A DNA stretch of 64,000 nt from Sinorhizobium fredii USDA 205 (GTDB lineage: Bacteria; Pseudomonadota; Alphaproteobacteria; Rhizobiales; Rhizobiaceae), in assembly GCF_001461695.1 (NCBI RefSeq), contig NZ_AUTC01000199.1:62001-126000 (forward strand). Direction: 5' to 3'. The translations under genes were made by a program, and so were the position numbers. The notes under the pieces were generated by a model. That model searched no databases, was not told the DNA's origin, and worked only from the letters and a program-made list of their open reading frames with translations. Below are positions 47,408 to 54,763 of this stretch, in pieces. Positions within the stretch are counted from its first letter, which is position 1. Every line of letters starts with the position of its first letter.

Positions 47408-48220
47408 ATGAATGCGCCGGCAAAAAAGGAAGATTTCGCAGTACAGGCACCGGCGGGTGTCTTTGCCGAAACGGTCACGAGCGTCGAACACTACACGGAC
47501 CGGCTCTTCCGCTTTCGCATGACGCGCCCGCAGGAGTTCCGCTTCCGCTCCGGCGAGTTCGCGATGATCGGCCTGATGGTCGGCGACAAGCCGGTCTATC
47601 GTGCCTATTCGATCGCAAGCCCCGCCTGGGACGAGGAACTGGAGTTCTTCTCGATCAAGGTGCCGGACGGCCCGCTGACCTCGCATCTGCAAGGTATCAG
47701 GCCGGGCGACCAGGTGCTGATGCGCAAGAAGCCGACGGGCACACTGGTGCTCGATGCGCTCGTGCCCGGCCGCAGGCTCTACATGTTCTCGACTGGCACC
47801 GGCATTGCTCCCTTTGCGAGCCTGATGCGCGATCCGGAGACCTACGAGAAGTTCGAGGAGGTCATCCTCACCCATACCTGCCGCGATGTGGCCGAACTGA
47901 AGTACGGCTTCGATCTCGTCGAGGAAATCCGCAATCACGAGTTTTTGAACGAGATCGTCGGCGACAAGCTGCGCCACTATGCGACCGTGACGCGCGAGGA
48001 TTATCCCTTCAAGGGCCGGATCACCGACCTGATGACGAACGGCAAGTTCTTCGCCGACCTCGGCCTGCCGCCGCTCGACCCGGCGATTGACCGCGGCATG
48101 ATCTGCGGCTCGACGGCCATGCTGAAGGACACCAAGGAAATCCTCGAGGCAGCGGGCCTCACCGAAGGCGCCAACAACAAGCCGGCCGAATTCGTCATCG
48201 AGCGCGCTTTCGTCGGCTGA
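47408..48220 (+). CDS. fpr: Ferredoxin--NADP+ reductase
   Basis: A 270-residue FAD flavoprotein of the bacterial plant-type FNR class. It has the FAD motif RAYSIASPAWDEELEFFSIK (RxYS), TSHLQGIRPGDQVL, the NADP-binding FSTGTGIAPFASLMRD and RGMICGSTAMLKDTKEIL, and a C-terminus ending FVIERAFVG. It moves electrons between NADPH and ferredoxin or flavodoxin and could feed the ferredoxin-type sulfite reductase encoded upstream; it also serves oxidative-stress defence in other bacteria. ATG 47408 is chosen over the in-frame ATG 47339 by family length. The 147-bp gap before it contains a run of nine A residues and no clear terminator, and may hold its own promoter. Confidence 0.94.
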   Translation: MNAPAKKEDFAVQAPAGVFAETVTSVEHYTDRLFRFRMTRPQEFRFRSGEFAMIGLMVGDKPVYRAYSIASPAWDEELEFFSIKVPDGPLTSHLQGIRPGDQVLMRKKPTGTLVLDALVPGRRLYMFSTGTGIAPFASLMRDPETYEKFEEVILTHTCRDVAELKYGFDLVEEIRNHEFLNEIVGDKLRHYATVTREDYPFKGRITDLMTNGKFFADLGLPPLDPAIDRGMICGSTAMLKDTKEILEAAGLTEGANNKPAEFVIERAFVG

Positions 48221-48249
48221 TACGGTAGCCGTCAATCTGATCGGAAGAG

Positions 48250-48278
48250 GAGGTGCATCCTGCGATGCGCCTCTTTTT
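48250..48278 (+). terminator. Rho-independent terminator after fpr
   Basis: GAGGTGCATC (48250-48259) and GATGCGCCTC (48264-48273) form a ten-pair stem with one G-T pair and a CTGC loop, followed by TTTTT. Confidence 0.9.
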
Positions 48279-48292
48279 CATTTGCCGGCCGT

Positions 48293-48400
48293 GCTACTGC
48301 ATGTCTCCTTAGATCGACCTCGATCTAAGGACAAAGACATGCAGCAATTCAAAGTGCTACAGCGACCTTTGCGCGCCTGATAAGGCGCGCGGCGCTGTAG
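48293..48400. repeat. Rhizobial intergenic palindromic repeat element
   Basis: Two nested hairpin modules lie in tandem. The first has outer arms GCATGTC (48299-48305) and GACATGC (48336-48342), with a perfect inner stem CCTTAGATCGA (48307-48317) and TCGATCTAAGG (48320-48330). The second has outer arms CTACAGCG (48357-48364) and CGCTGTAG (48393-48400), with an inner stem GCGCGCCT (48371-48378) and AGGCGCGC (48383-48390). I recognise the ACATGCAGCAATTCAAAGTG and CTACAGCG wording as a repeat found between genes of Sinorhizobium chromosomes. It sits between fpr and the 3' end of gntR. Confidence 0.8.
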
Positions 48401-48411
48401 GGAGACGAACG

Positions 48412-49029
48412 CTACCCGTCCGCAAGATAGTCCATTAGCTGCGACATCGAAGCGGCAGCGCCGGCAGAGTCGGCCGCCTCGATCGCGCGCATAACCTTGA
48501 CGTGGCGCTCCACCGAGCCTTTCATCTTTTCCGGCGATGCGGATGCGAACCAGATGCGGCGTGCATGGGTCTGGAGTGGTGCCAGTGCCGCCGTCAGGAA
48601 TCGGTTCGGGCAGGCCTCTTCCATCACCTCGTCGAACATCTTGTCTGCGACCAGGAAGCCCTCCAGATCGCCGCGACCGGCGCAGTCCTGCATCATCTGC
48701 CTGCAGTCGCTCATCACTTGGCGGGTCTCGGTGCTTGCATGCTCCGCTACAAGCGCCGCCGCCAGCGGCTCGAGCTGTTGGCGCGTCTCCATCACATGGA
48801 TCCGATCGTCCGGCCGGATAATGCTGATTTGCAAGCCGACCCGCGGGCGAACCTCGATCAGCCCCTGCCAGGCGAGTTTCTGGATCGCCTCGCGGACCGG
48901 CGTGCGCCCATGATTGGCGAGTTCCAGCAACTGCCGTTCGGTGACGAGCGTTCCCGGCTTCAGCTTCAAGGTGACGACGAGGCGTTCGAGCGCCAGATAG
49001 GCGCGGTGGGCCTGTGACTGCGATGACAT
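48412..49029 (-). CDS. GntR family (FadR/FCD-type) transcriptional regulator
   Basis: A 205-residue regulator. The winged helix-turn-helix covers about residues 8-75 (KLKPGTLVTERQLLELANHG and RTPVREAIQKLAWQGLIEV, then the wing RPRVGLQIS). An all-helical FCD ligand domain follows, with metal-site-type residues in ADKMFDEVMEEACPNRFL and VERHVKVMRAIEAADS. It is divergent from the dapA-like gene, and the 91 bp between them carry two identical TGATATATCA palindromes, so it probably autoregulates and controls that gene. The effector is likely the substrate or product of the neighbouring enzyme. Confidence 0.92.
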   Translation of the reverse strand: MSSQSQAHRAYLALERLVVTLKLKPGTLVTERQLLELANHGRTPVREAIQKLAWQGLIEVRPRVGLQISIIRPDDRIHVMETRQQLEPLAAALVAEHASTETRQVMSDCRQMMQDCAGRGDLEGFLVADKMFDEVMEEACPNRFLTAALAPLQTHARRIWFASASPEKMKGSVERHVKVMRAIEAADSAGAAASMSQLMDYLADG

Positions 49030-49046
49030 GAACGTCCTTGCGTTTG

Positions 49047-49056
49047 TGATATATCA
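49047..49056. promoter_or_regulatory. Probable GntR operator, gntR-proximal
   Basis: TGATATATCA is a perfect ten-base palindrome 18 bp before the gntR start codon. The same ten bases recur at 49093-49102, 46 bp away. A TTGACA at 49061-49066 lies between them and may be the -35 of the rightward promoter. Confidence 0.65.
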
Positions 49057-49092
49057 GAGATTGACACAGTTCGGAAATCATGGCAAGTAAGC

Positions 49093-49102
49093 TGATATAT
49101 CA
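49093..49102. promoter_or_regulatory. Probable GntR operator, dapA-like-proximal
   Basis: A second copy of TGATATATCA, here extended to the twelve-base palindrome CTGATATATCAG. It lies just before the AAGGAGG ribosome site (49108-49114) of the dapA-like gene, so binding would block transcription or its early elongation. Confidence 0.65.
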
Positions 49103-49120
49103 GAACCAAGGAGGCTTGCC

Positions 49121-50014
49121 ATGTGGCGCGGCGTATTTCCGGCAGTAACGACGAAATTCACGACTGAGGGCGATCTCGACAAGGCCGAGATGGAGCGCTG
49201 CTTCGCGCTGCAGTTCGAGGCAGGCGTCGACGGCATGATCGTCTGCGGTTCGCTCGGCGAGAACATGACGCTGGAGGCGGATGAAAAGATCGAGATCCTC
49301 AAGATCGCCAAGTCGGTCGCTGGTGGCAAGCCGGTGCTGATGACCATATGCGAAAGTGCCACGCGCCGCGGTGAGGCGGCGGCGAGGGCCGCCGCCAAGG
49401 CCGGCGCCGACGGTTTTATGGTTCTGCCGGGCGTCCCTTACAAATCGGCGCCGACAGAGACACTCGCCCACGTTCAGGCGGTCGCTGCCGCTGGTGGCCT
49501 GCCGATCATGGTCTACAACAACCCGGTCGCCTACGGCGTCGACGTGACGCTTTCGATGTTCGACGAACTGGCCAGGAACGAGCTTGTCGTCGCGATGAAG
49601 GAATCGACCGACGATATCCGCCGCGTCACCGAGGTTCTGACCCGCTTCGGCGAGCGTTTCGACTGCTTCACCGGCGTCGACAACCTGGCGCTCGAAAGCC
49701 TGCTGATGGGCGCCCATGGCTGGGTCGCCGGCCTTGTCGTCGCCTTCCCGAAGGAGACGGTTGCGATCTGGAAGCTGGTCCAGGCCGGACGTCTGGAAGA
49801 GGCGAGGGCGATCTACCGCTGGTTCCGTCCGCTGCTCGATCTCGACGTCTCCACCAACCTCGTCCAGAACATCAAGCTCGCGGAAGTCTCCGCGATCGAT
49901 TCCAATGATCGCGTCCGCGCGCCGCGTCTGCCGCTCGTCGGCGCCGAACGTCATCGGGTCCAGGGCATTATCGAAGCCGCGCTCGCAAAGCGCCCGACGC
50001 TGCCGGCTTTCTGA
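49121..50014 (+). CDS. Dihydrodipicolinate synthase/N-acetylneuraminate lyase superfamily enzyme
   Basis: A 297-residue class I aldolase-type TIM barrel. It has VFPAVTTKFTTEGDLD, the carboxylate-binding GSLGENMTLEADEK (family GTTGE position, here GSLGE), the Tyr in PIMVYNNPVAYGV (about 131) and the Schiff-base Lys in VVAMKESTDDIRR (about 160). The GSLGE variant and the paired FCD regulator argue for a catabolic lyase, dehydratase or deaminase rather than lysine biosynthesis. The Delta1-pyrroline-4-hydroxy-2-carboxylate deaminase of hydroxyproline breakdown is one candidate in this family. No other genes of that pathway are adjacent, so the substrate stays open. Confidence 0.82.
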   Translation: MWRGVFPAVTTKFTTEGDLDKAEMERCFALQFEAGVDGMIVCGSLGENMTLEADEKIEILKIAKSVAGGKPVLMTICESATRRGEAAARAAAKAGADGFMVLPGVPYKSAPTETLAHVQAVAAAGGLPIMVYNNPVAYGVDVTLSMFDELARNELVVAMKESTDDIRRVTEVLTRFGERFDCFTGVDNLALESLLMGAHGWVAGLVVAFPKETVAIWKLVQAGRLEEARAIYRWFRPLLDLDVSTNLVQNIKLAEVSAIDSNDRVRAPRLPLVGAERHRVQGIIEAALAKRPTLPAF

Positions 50015-50035
50015 GCTGGATTTATAGTTGCAGCG

Positions 50036-50082
50036 TCGGCACCTCGTCCGGCTGCGGGGAGAAGGTTAGGGGGAGGGGTAGA
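50036..50082. repeat. Rhizobial intergenic mosaic-type repeat fragment, reverse orientation
   Basis: CCGGCTGCGGGGAGAAGGTT and the following GGGGGAGGGG resemble the reverse complement of the element at 5766-5803 (CACCTTCTCCCCGC). It lies after the dapA-like gene and before the shared terminator. Confidence 0.45.
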
Positions 50083-50098
50083 CGCAAGCCTCGAAACG

Positions 50099-50129
50099 AA
50101 ATGGCCCGCCTATCGAGGCGGGCCATTTT
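50099..50129. terminator. Bidirectional terminator between the dapA-like gene and aapP
   Basis: AATGGCCCGCCT (50099-50111 region) and AGGCGGGCCATT (50116-50127) pair perfectly around ATCG. TTG follows on the plus strand, and TTTCGTTTCG follows on the minus strand, so it can end both convergent units. Confidence 0.85.
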
Positions 50130-50151
50130 GCGTCGGAGCCTACGTCCGAAA

Positions 50152-50931
50152 TCAGTGCAGGATCTGGCTCAGGAACAGCTTGGTGCGTTCGTGCTGCGGA
50201 TTGTCGAAGAATTCGGCCGGCGAGTTCTGCTCGACGATCTGCCCCTGGTCCATGAAGATGACGCGGTTGGCGACCTGGCGTGCAAAGCCCATCTCGTGCG
50301 TCACGCACAGCATCGTCATGCCTTCCTCGGCGAGACCGACCATCGTGTCGAGCACTTCCTTGATCATTTCCGGGTCGAGCGCCGACGTCGGCTCGTCGAA
50401 AAGCATGATCTTCGGGTTCATGCAAAGCGAACGGGCAATCGCGACGCGCTGCTGCTGGCCGCCCGAGAGCTGGCCCGGATATTTGAGTGCCTGCTCGGGG
50501 ATCTTGACGCGCTTGAGGAAATGCATCGCGACTTCCTCGGCCTGCTTCTTCGGCATCTTGCGCACCCAGATCGGCGCAAGCGTGCAGTTTTCGAGGATGG
50601 TCAGGTGCGGGAAGAGGTTGAAGTGCTGGAACACCATGCCGACCTCGCGGCGCACTTCGTCGATCTTCTTCAGATCGTTGGTAAGCTCGATGCCGTCGAC
50701 GACGATCTTGCCCTTCTGGTGCTCCTCGAGCCGGTTGATGCAGCGGATCATCGTCGATTTGCCGGAGCCCGACGGGCCGGCGATGACGATGCGCTCGCCG
50801 CGCATCACCTTGAGATTGATGTCGCGCAGCACGTGAAAGTCACCATACCACTTGTTCATATTGGTGATTTCAATCGCGACATCCGTCGTCGAGATGGCCA
50901 TTTTTTTTGTAGCGGTGGCAGTGTTTGCCAT
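50152..50931 (-). CDS. aapP: General L-amino acid ABC transporter, ATP-binding protein
   Basis: A 259-residue ABC ATPase with Walker A GPSGSGKSTMIRCINRLE (about residues 53-60), the Q-loop in VGMVFQHFNLFPHLT, signature LSGGQQQRVAIARSLCM (about 152), Walker B IMLFDEPTSALDPEM and the switch His in VTHEMGFA. It energises uptake of a broad range of L-amino acids; in Rhizobium the Aap system also influences amino-acid efflux. It is the last gene of aapJQMP, 13 bp after aapM. Confidence 0.95.
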   Translation of the reverse strand: MANTATATKKMAISTTDVAIEITNMNKWYGDFHVLRDINLKVMRGERIVIAGPSGSGKSTMIRCINRLEEHQKGKIVVDGIELTNDLKKIDEVRREVGMVFQHFNLFPHLTILENCTLAPIWVRKMPKKQAEEVAMHFLKRVKIPEQALKYPGQLSGGQQQRVAIARSLCMNPKIMLFDEPTSALDPEMIKEVLDTMVGLAEEGMTMLCVTHEMGFARQVANRVIFMDQGQIVEQNSPAEFFDNPQHERTKLFLSQILH

Positions 50932-50944
50932 ATGTTTTCCCCTT

Positions 50945-52099
50945 TTATCGGTGGCTCTTGTCGAGCAGGCGTTCCATGAACCCTGAGTAGCGCGACATGC
51001 CGAAGCAGAAAAGCCAGAATATGAAACCCGCGAAGATCAGGCCCGTCAACGGCGTTACGGCGGAAGCCCAGTTCGCGTCGCTAAAGTTCAGGCGGACAAT
51101 GCCGAGCAGATCGAACATGCCGATGATCGAAACGAGCGACGTGTCCTTGAACAGGCCGATGAAGGTGTTGACGATGCCGGGAATCACCAGCTTCAGCGCC
51201 TGCGGCAGGATGATGAGGTTCATCTTCTGCCAGTAGCTGAGGCCTAGCGAATCCGCGCCTTCATATTGGCCCTTCGGAATGGCCTGCAGGCCGCCGCGCA
51301 CGACCTCCGCCATGTAGGCGGACGCAAAGAACGACACACCGATCAACGCCCGCAGGAATTTGTCGAAGGTGACGCCCTGCGGCAGGAACAGCGGCAGCAT
51401 GACGCTCGCCATGAACAGAACCGTGATCAGCGGGACGCCGCGCACCATCTCGATGAAGACCGTGCAGAGCATCTTGATCACCGGCATGTCGGACCGCCGG
51501 CCGAGCGCCAGCAGAATGCCGAGCGGCAGCGAAACAGCGATCCCGACGAACGAGAGGACCAGGGTGACCATGAGACCGCCCCAAAGCGCCGTCTCGACAT
51601 AAGGAAGGCCGAGCCAACCGCCGGGAAGCAGGGTCGTGGCGATGATCGGCAGGACCGCCAGCAACAGAACCGCGTTCAACCCCTTGTAAGGAATCTTGGG
51701 GATCAACATCGGAACGAGGAACAGGACGAAAAGGATGCCGACGAGAGCGGGGCGCCACTGCTCCTCGAGCGGATAGCGGCCAAAGACGAACTGCCCGAGC
51801 TTTGCATTGACGAAAGCCCAGCAGGCGCCGCTCCAGCCTTCCGGTTGCGAGCCGCCCTGGGAGAGGGTGGCGCAGACGCCGCGACCGCCGCCCGTCCACG
51901 CCGCGTCGACGAAAAGCCACTGGATCGCGGGTGGCACCAGCCATGCCAGGATGAGCAGGCTGATGATCGTCAGGACGCTGTCCTTCGGCGTGGCGAAGAG
52001 ATTCTTGCGCAGCCATCGGACGATGCCAGCTTCCAGCGCGGGGGCAGGTGAGGCTTCGATCATCGAAGCACGAACGAAACTTGCCTGATGCGTGCTCAT
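50945..52099 (-). CDS. aapM: General L-amino acid ABC transporter, permease
   Basis: A 384-residue inner-membrane permease. The N-terminal SVLTIISLLILAWLVPPAIQ helix and a large periplasmic insert (WTGGGRGVCATLSQGGSQPE) precede further helices and the HisMQ-type core with FIEMVRGVPLITVLFMASVM, the ATPase-coupling EAA loop AEVVRGGLQAIPKGQYEGAD, and LGLSYWQKMNLIILPQALK. Both AapM and AapQ are longer than the simple HisQ/M proteins, a mark of this transporter type. Four bases separate it from aapQ. Confidence 0.94.
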   Translation of the reverse strand: MSTHQASFVRASMIEASPAPALEAGIVRWLRKNLFATPKDSVLTIISLLILAWLVPPAIQWLFVDAAWTGGGRGVCATLSQGGSQPEGWSGACWAFVNAKLGQFVFGRYPLEEQWRPALVGILFVLFLVPMLIPKIPYKGLNAVLLLAVLPIIATTLLPGGWLGLPYVETALWGGLMVTLVLSFVGIAVSLPLGILLALGRRSDMPVIKMLCTVFIEMVRGVPLITVLFMASVMLPLFLPQGVTFDKFLRALIGVSFFASAYMAEVVRGGLQAIPKGQYEGADSLGLSYWQKMNLIILPQALKLVIPGIVNTFIGLFKDTSLVSIIGMFDLLGIVRLNFSDANWASAVTPLTGLIFAGFIFWLFCFGMSRYSGFMERLLDKSHR

Positions 52100-52103
52100 G
52101 TTC

Positions 52104-53297
52104 TCACCTCTCCACCAGCGCCATGCGGGCGTTGTACCAGTTCATGAACAGCGAGGTTGCAAGGCTCAGGCTGAGATAGACGATGAGCCAGATGCTGACG
52201 ACTTCGATCGCTTGTCCGGTCTGGTTGAGGATCGTGCCGCCGACGGCGACGAGATCCGCATAGCCGACGGCCACCGCGAGCGATGAGTTCTTGGTGAGGT
52301 TGAGGTACTGGCTGGTCAATGGCGGGATGATGATGCGCATTGCCTGCGGAACGACGACCAGGCGGGTCGTCAGCCTTGGGCGTATGCCAAGTGCGTGAGC
52401 GGCTTCCGTCTGCCCCTTCGAAACGCCCCGGATGCCCGCCCGGACGATTTCCGCGATGAAGGCCGCAGTATAGAAAGACAGCGCGAGGAAGAGCGACATG
52501 AATTCCGGTCCGACGACCGAACCGCCCGTAAGATTGAACTTGCCGGCGACAGGAATGTCGAATGTCAGCGGAGCGCCGGTCGCCAGGAACGTTATCAGCG
52601 GCAGACCGATGAGCAAGCCGAGCACGATCGACAAAACGGGCAGTCGCTGACCGGTTGCCTCCTGCCGTTGCCGCGCATAGCGGGCGAAAACGAAGCTCGC
52701 GACGACGGCGATGATCAAGGCGAACAGTGTGTATTGCGAACCCTCTCCGAAGATGGCTCTCGGGAAGGCAACGCCGCGATTGCTCACATAGATATCGAAA
52801 GGTAGGGCGAGCGCCTCACGCGCCTGGGGCAAGATCGCCAGAACGCCGCTATACCAGAAGAAAATGACCAGCAGCGGTGGAATGTTGCGGAACACCTCGA
52901 CATAGGCGAGCGAGAGCTTGGCGATGATCCAGTTGTGCGACAGACGTCCAACGCCGACAATGAAGCCGATGATCGTTGCCGTGATGATGCCGGTGATCGC
53001 CACCAGCAGTGTGTTGACGAAACCGACGACCAGAGCGCGGCCGTAAGTGGAATCGCTCGTGAAAGCGATCAGTGATTGTCCGAGATCGAACCCCGCCCGG
53101 CCGTTCAAAAAGCCATAGCCGGATGCGATGTTCGCGCGCTGCAAGTTCTCGACCGTGTTTTGGACGGTCCAGTAGACGAGAACCGCGAGAATGATGATGG
53201 TGATTGCCTGGTAGAATATACCGCGCACCTGAGGATCGTTGATGATAGATCCCGAGGATTTGCGCTTCTCAGGCGTGCCTGTAACGCCAATGGCCAT
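52104..53297 (-). CDS. aapQ: General L-amino acid ABC transporter, permease
   Basis: A 397-residue inner-membrane permease that pairs with AapM. It has the first helix AITIIILAVLVYWTVQNTVE, a periplasmic stretch with NIASGYGFLNGRAGFDLGQS (characteristic of AapQ/BztB proteins), helices with FRNIPPLLVIFFWYSGVL, and the EAA loop AEIVRAGIRGVSKGQTEAAH. A 100-bp gap containing a stable hairpin separates it from aapJ. Confidence 0.94.
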   Translation of the reverse strand: MAIGVTGTPEKRKSSGSIINDPQVRGIFYQAITIIILAVLVYWTVQNTVENLQRANIASGYGFLNGRAGFDLGQSLIAFTSDSTYGRALVVGFVNTLLVAITGIITATIIGFIVGVGRLSHNWIIAKLSLAYVEVFRNIPPLLVIFFWYSGVLAILPQAREALALPFDIYVSNRGVAFPRAIFGEGSQYTLFALIIAVVASFVFARYARQRQEATGQRLPVLSIVLGLLIGLPLITFLATGAPLTFDIPVAGKFNLTGGSVVGPEFMSLFLALSFYTAAFIAEIVRAGIRGVSKGQTEAAHALGIRPRLTTRLVVVPQAMRIIIPPLTSQYLNLTKNSSLAVAVGYADLVAVGGTILNQTGQAIEVVSIWLIVYLSLSLATSLFMNWYNARMALVER

Positions 53298-53350
53298 ACA
53301 ATGCCTCTTTCCCCGATCCGCCCTGTTTTCGGGCGTTCTTATTGTAGAAC

Positions 53351-53374
53351 GGAGGAGCGGCGTGCCGCTCCTCC
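53351..53374 (-). promoter_or_regulatory. Hairpin between aapJ and aapQ
   Basis: GGAGGAGCGGC (53351-53361) and GCCGCTCCTCC (53364-53374) form an eleven-pair stem with a two-base top. No T-run follows on the minus strand. Such stems after binding-protein genes usually stabilise the 5' cistron or attenuate the permease genes, giving excess binding protein. Confidence 0.65.
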
Positions 53375-53397
53375 GAGACTCTCAAGCCGACCAGCCT

Positions 53398-54423
53398 TTA
53401 GCGGACCGGCGGTGCGTACTGGATGCCGCCCTTGCTCCAAAGCGCGTTCAGGCCGCGCTCGATCTTCAGCGGGCTGCCAGCTCCGATGTTGCGGTCGAAG
53501 ACTTCGCCGTAGTTGCCGACGGCCTTGATGATGTTGACGGCCCATTCATTGGTCAGGCCCAGGTCCGTACCGATCTTGCTGTCGGCTTCGACACCAAGGA
53601 ATCGCTGGACGTCAGGGTTGGCCGACTTCTTCATCTCTTCGACATTTGCCTGGGTGACGCCGAAGTCCTCGGCCTGGATCAGGGCATAGTGAACCCAGGT
53701 GACGATATCGAACCACTGGTCGTCGCCCTGGCGCACGGCCGGTCCAAGCGGCTCCTTCGAGATGATCTCCGGCAGGATCATGTGATCATCCGGCTTCGAG
53801 AGGGTGAGGCGCAGGGAGTACAGGCCGGACTGGTCGGTGGTGTAGACGTCGCAACGGCCTGCGTCGTAGGCGGCGTTCACTTCCTCGAGCTTCTCGAAGA
53901 CGACCGGGTTGTACTGCAGGTTGTTGGTCTTGAAGTAGTCGGCGAGGTTCAGCTCGGTGGTCGTGCCGGTCTGGACGCAGACGGCTGCGCCGGAGAGTTC
54001 GAGCGCGGACTTCACGTTGAGGCTCTTGCGAACCATGAAGCCCTGGCCGTCATAGTAGTTGACCGGGCGGAAGTTGAAGCCGAGCGCCGTGTCGCGGTTG
54101 ATTGTCCAGGTCGTGTTGCGGGCGAGCACGTCGACCTCGCCGGACTGCAGCGCCGGGAAACGCTCCTTCGCGGAGGTCGGCGTATACTTCACCTTCGTCG
54201 CATCGCCGAAAACTGCTGCAGCGATCGCCTTGCAATAGTCGACGTCGAAACCGCTCCAATTGCCCGAAGCGTCAGGGGCTGCGAAACCGGCGAGACCGGT
54301 GTTCACGCCGCACTGGACAAAGCCCTTGGCCTTCACGTCGTCAAGGGTAGCAGCCGATGCCGCATGCGCGCCAATCCCCATGACAGCAGCGCCAAAAAGA
54401 GCTGTCAGAATTCTTCTTGCCAT
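53398..54423 (-). CDS. aapJ: General L-amino acid-binding periplasmic protein
   Basis: A 341-residue family 3 solute-binding protein. The signal peptide is ARRILTALFGAAVMGIGAHA, followed by ASA-ATLDDVKAKGF. The ligand-binding segments include FVQCGVNTGLAGFAAPDASG, WSGFDVDYCKAIAAAVFGD, the DVLARNTTWTINRDTALGFN region and FDIVTWVHYALIQAEDFGV. ATG 54423 begins the signal peptide; the frame is open upstream to 54510 without coding character. It is the first gene of aapJQMP; its promoter should lie in the 340-bp gap to metC. Confidence 0.95.
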   Translation of the reverse strand: MARRILTALFGAAVMGIGAHAASAATLDDVKAKGFVQCGVNTGLAGFAAPDASGNWSGFDVDYCKAIAAAVFGDATKVKYTPTSAKERFPALQSGEVDVLARNTTWTINRDTALGFNFRPVNYYDGQGFMVRKSLNVKSALELSGAAVCVQTGTTTELNLADYFKTNNLQYNPVVFEKLEEVNAAYDAGRCDVYTTDQSGLYSLRLTLSKPDDHMILPEIISKEPLGPAVRQGDDQWFDIVTWVHYALIQAEDFGVTQANVEEMKKSANPDVQRFLGVEADSKIGTDLGLTNEWAVNIIKAVGNYGEVFDRNIGAGSPLKIERGLNALWSKGGIQYAPPVR

Positions 54424-54763
54424 TTTTTTGAACCTTTTCGGTTGTTCGTAAGTTCCCGTCTGCACCGTGCGTTCTGTCGGCGCGTGCAGCCTCAGCCACC
54501 CTCCTGGCATGAGTGCAATCTATCTCATGCTCAAAATCCATGAGGGTCAAGTGATGTTGCTGATTTTCTGATTTTCGATGTGAAAAACTGAAAATTCGCC
54601 AGAACTTTAAGCAGATTCTGCTGGAAATCGTCCACTTCTGGATAAAAAACCGCCAGATGCGCGCATCTAAGAGCTTAACGCCTCGGCGCTGAATTTTTCC
54701 TTGACCCCACCCGTGCCGCGTTCGATGAGTTTCCATCGAGTTTTCAACGGCGGATTCGTTAAA
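54424..54763. other. Divergent aapJ-metC intergenic region
   Basis: 340 bp without a credible gene. The middle (about 54,540-54,660) is AT-rich compared with the surroundings and holds a tandem TGATTTTC (54561-54576) and a palindrome AGCAGA-T-TCTGCT (54610-54622). It must contain promoters for both aapJ and metC. I could not assign -35/-10 boxes with confidence. No RNA gene was recognised. Confidence 0.5.
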
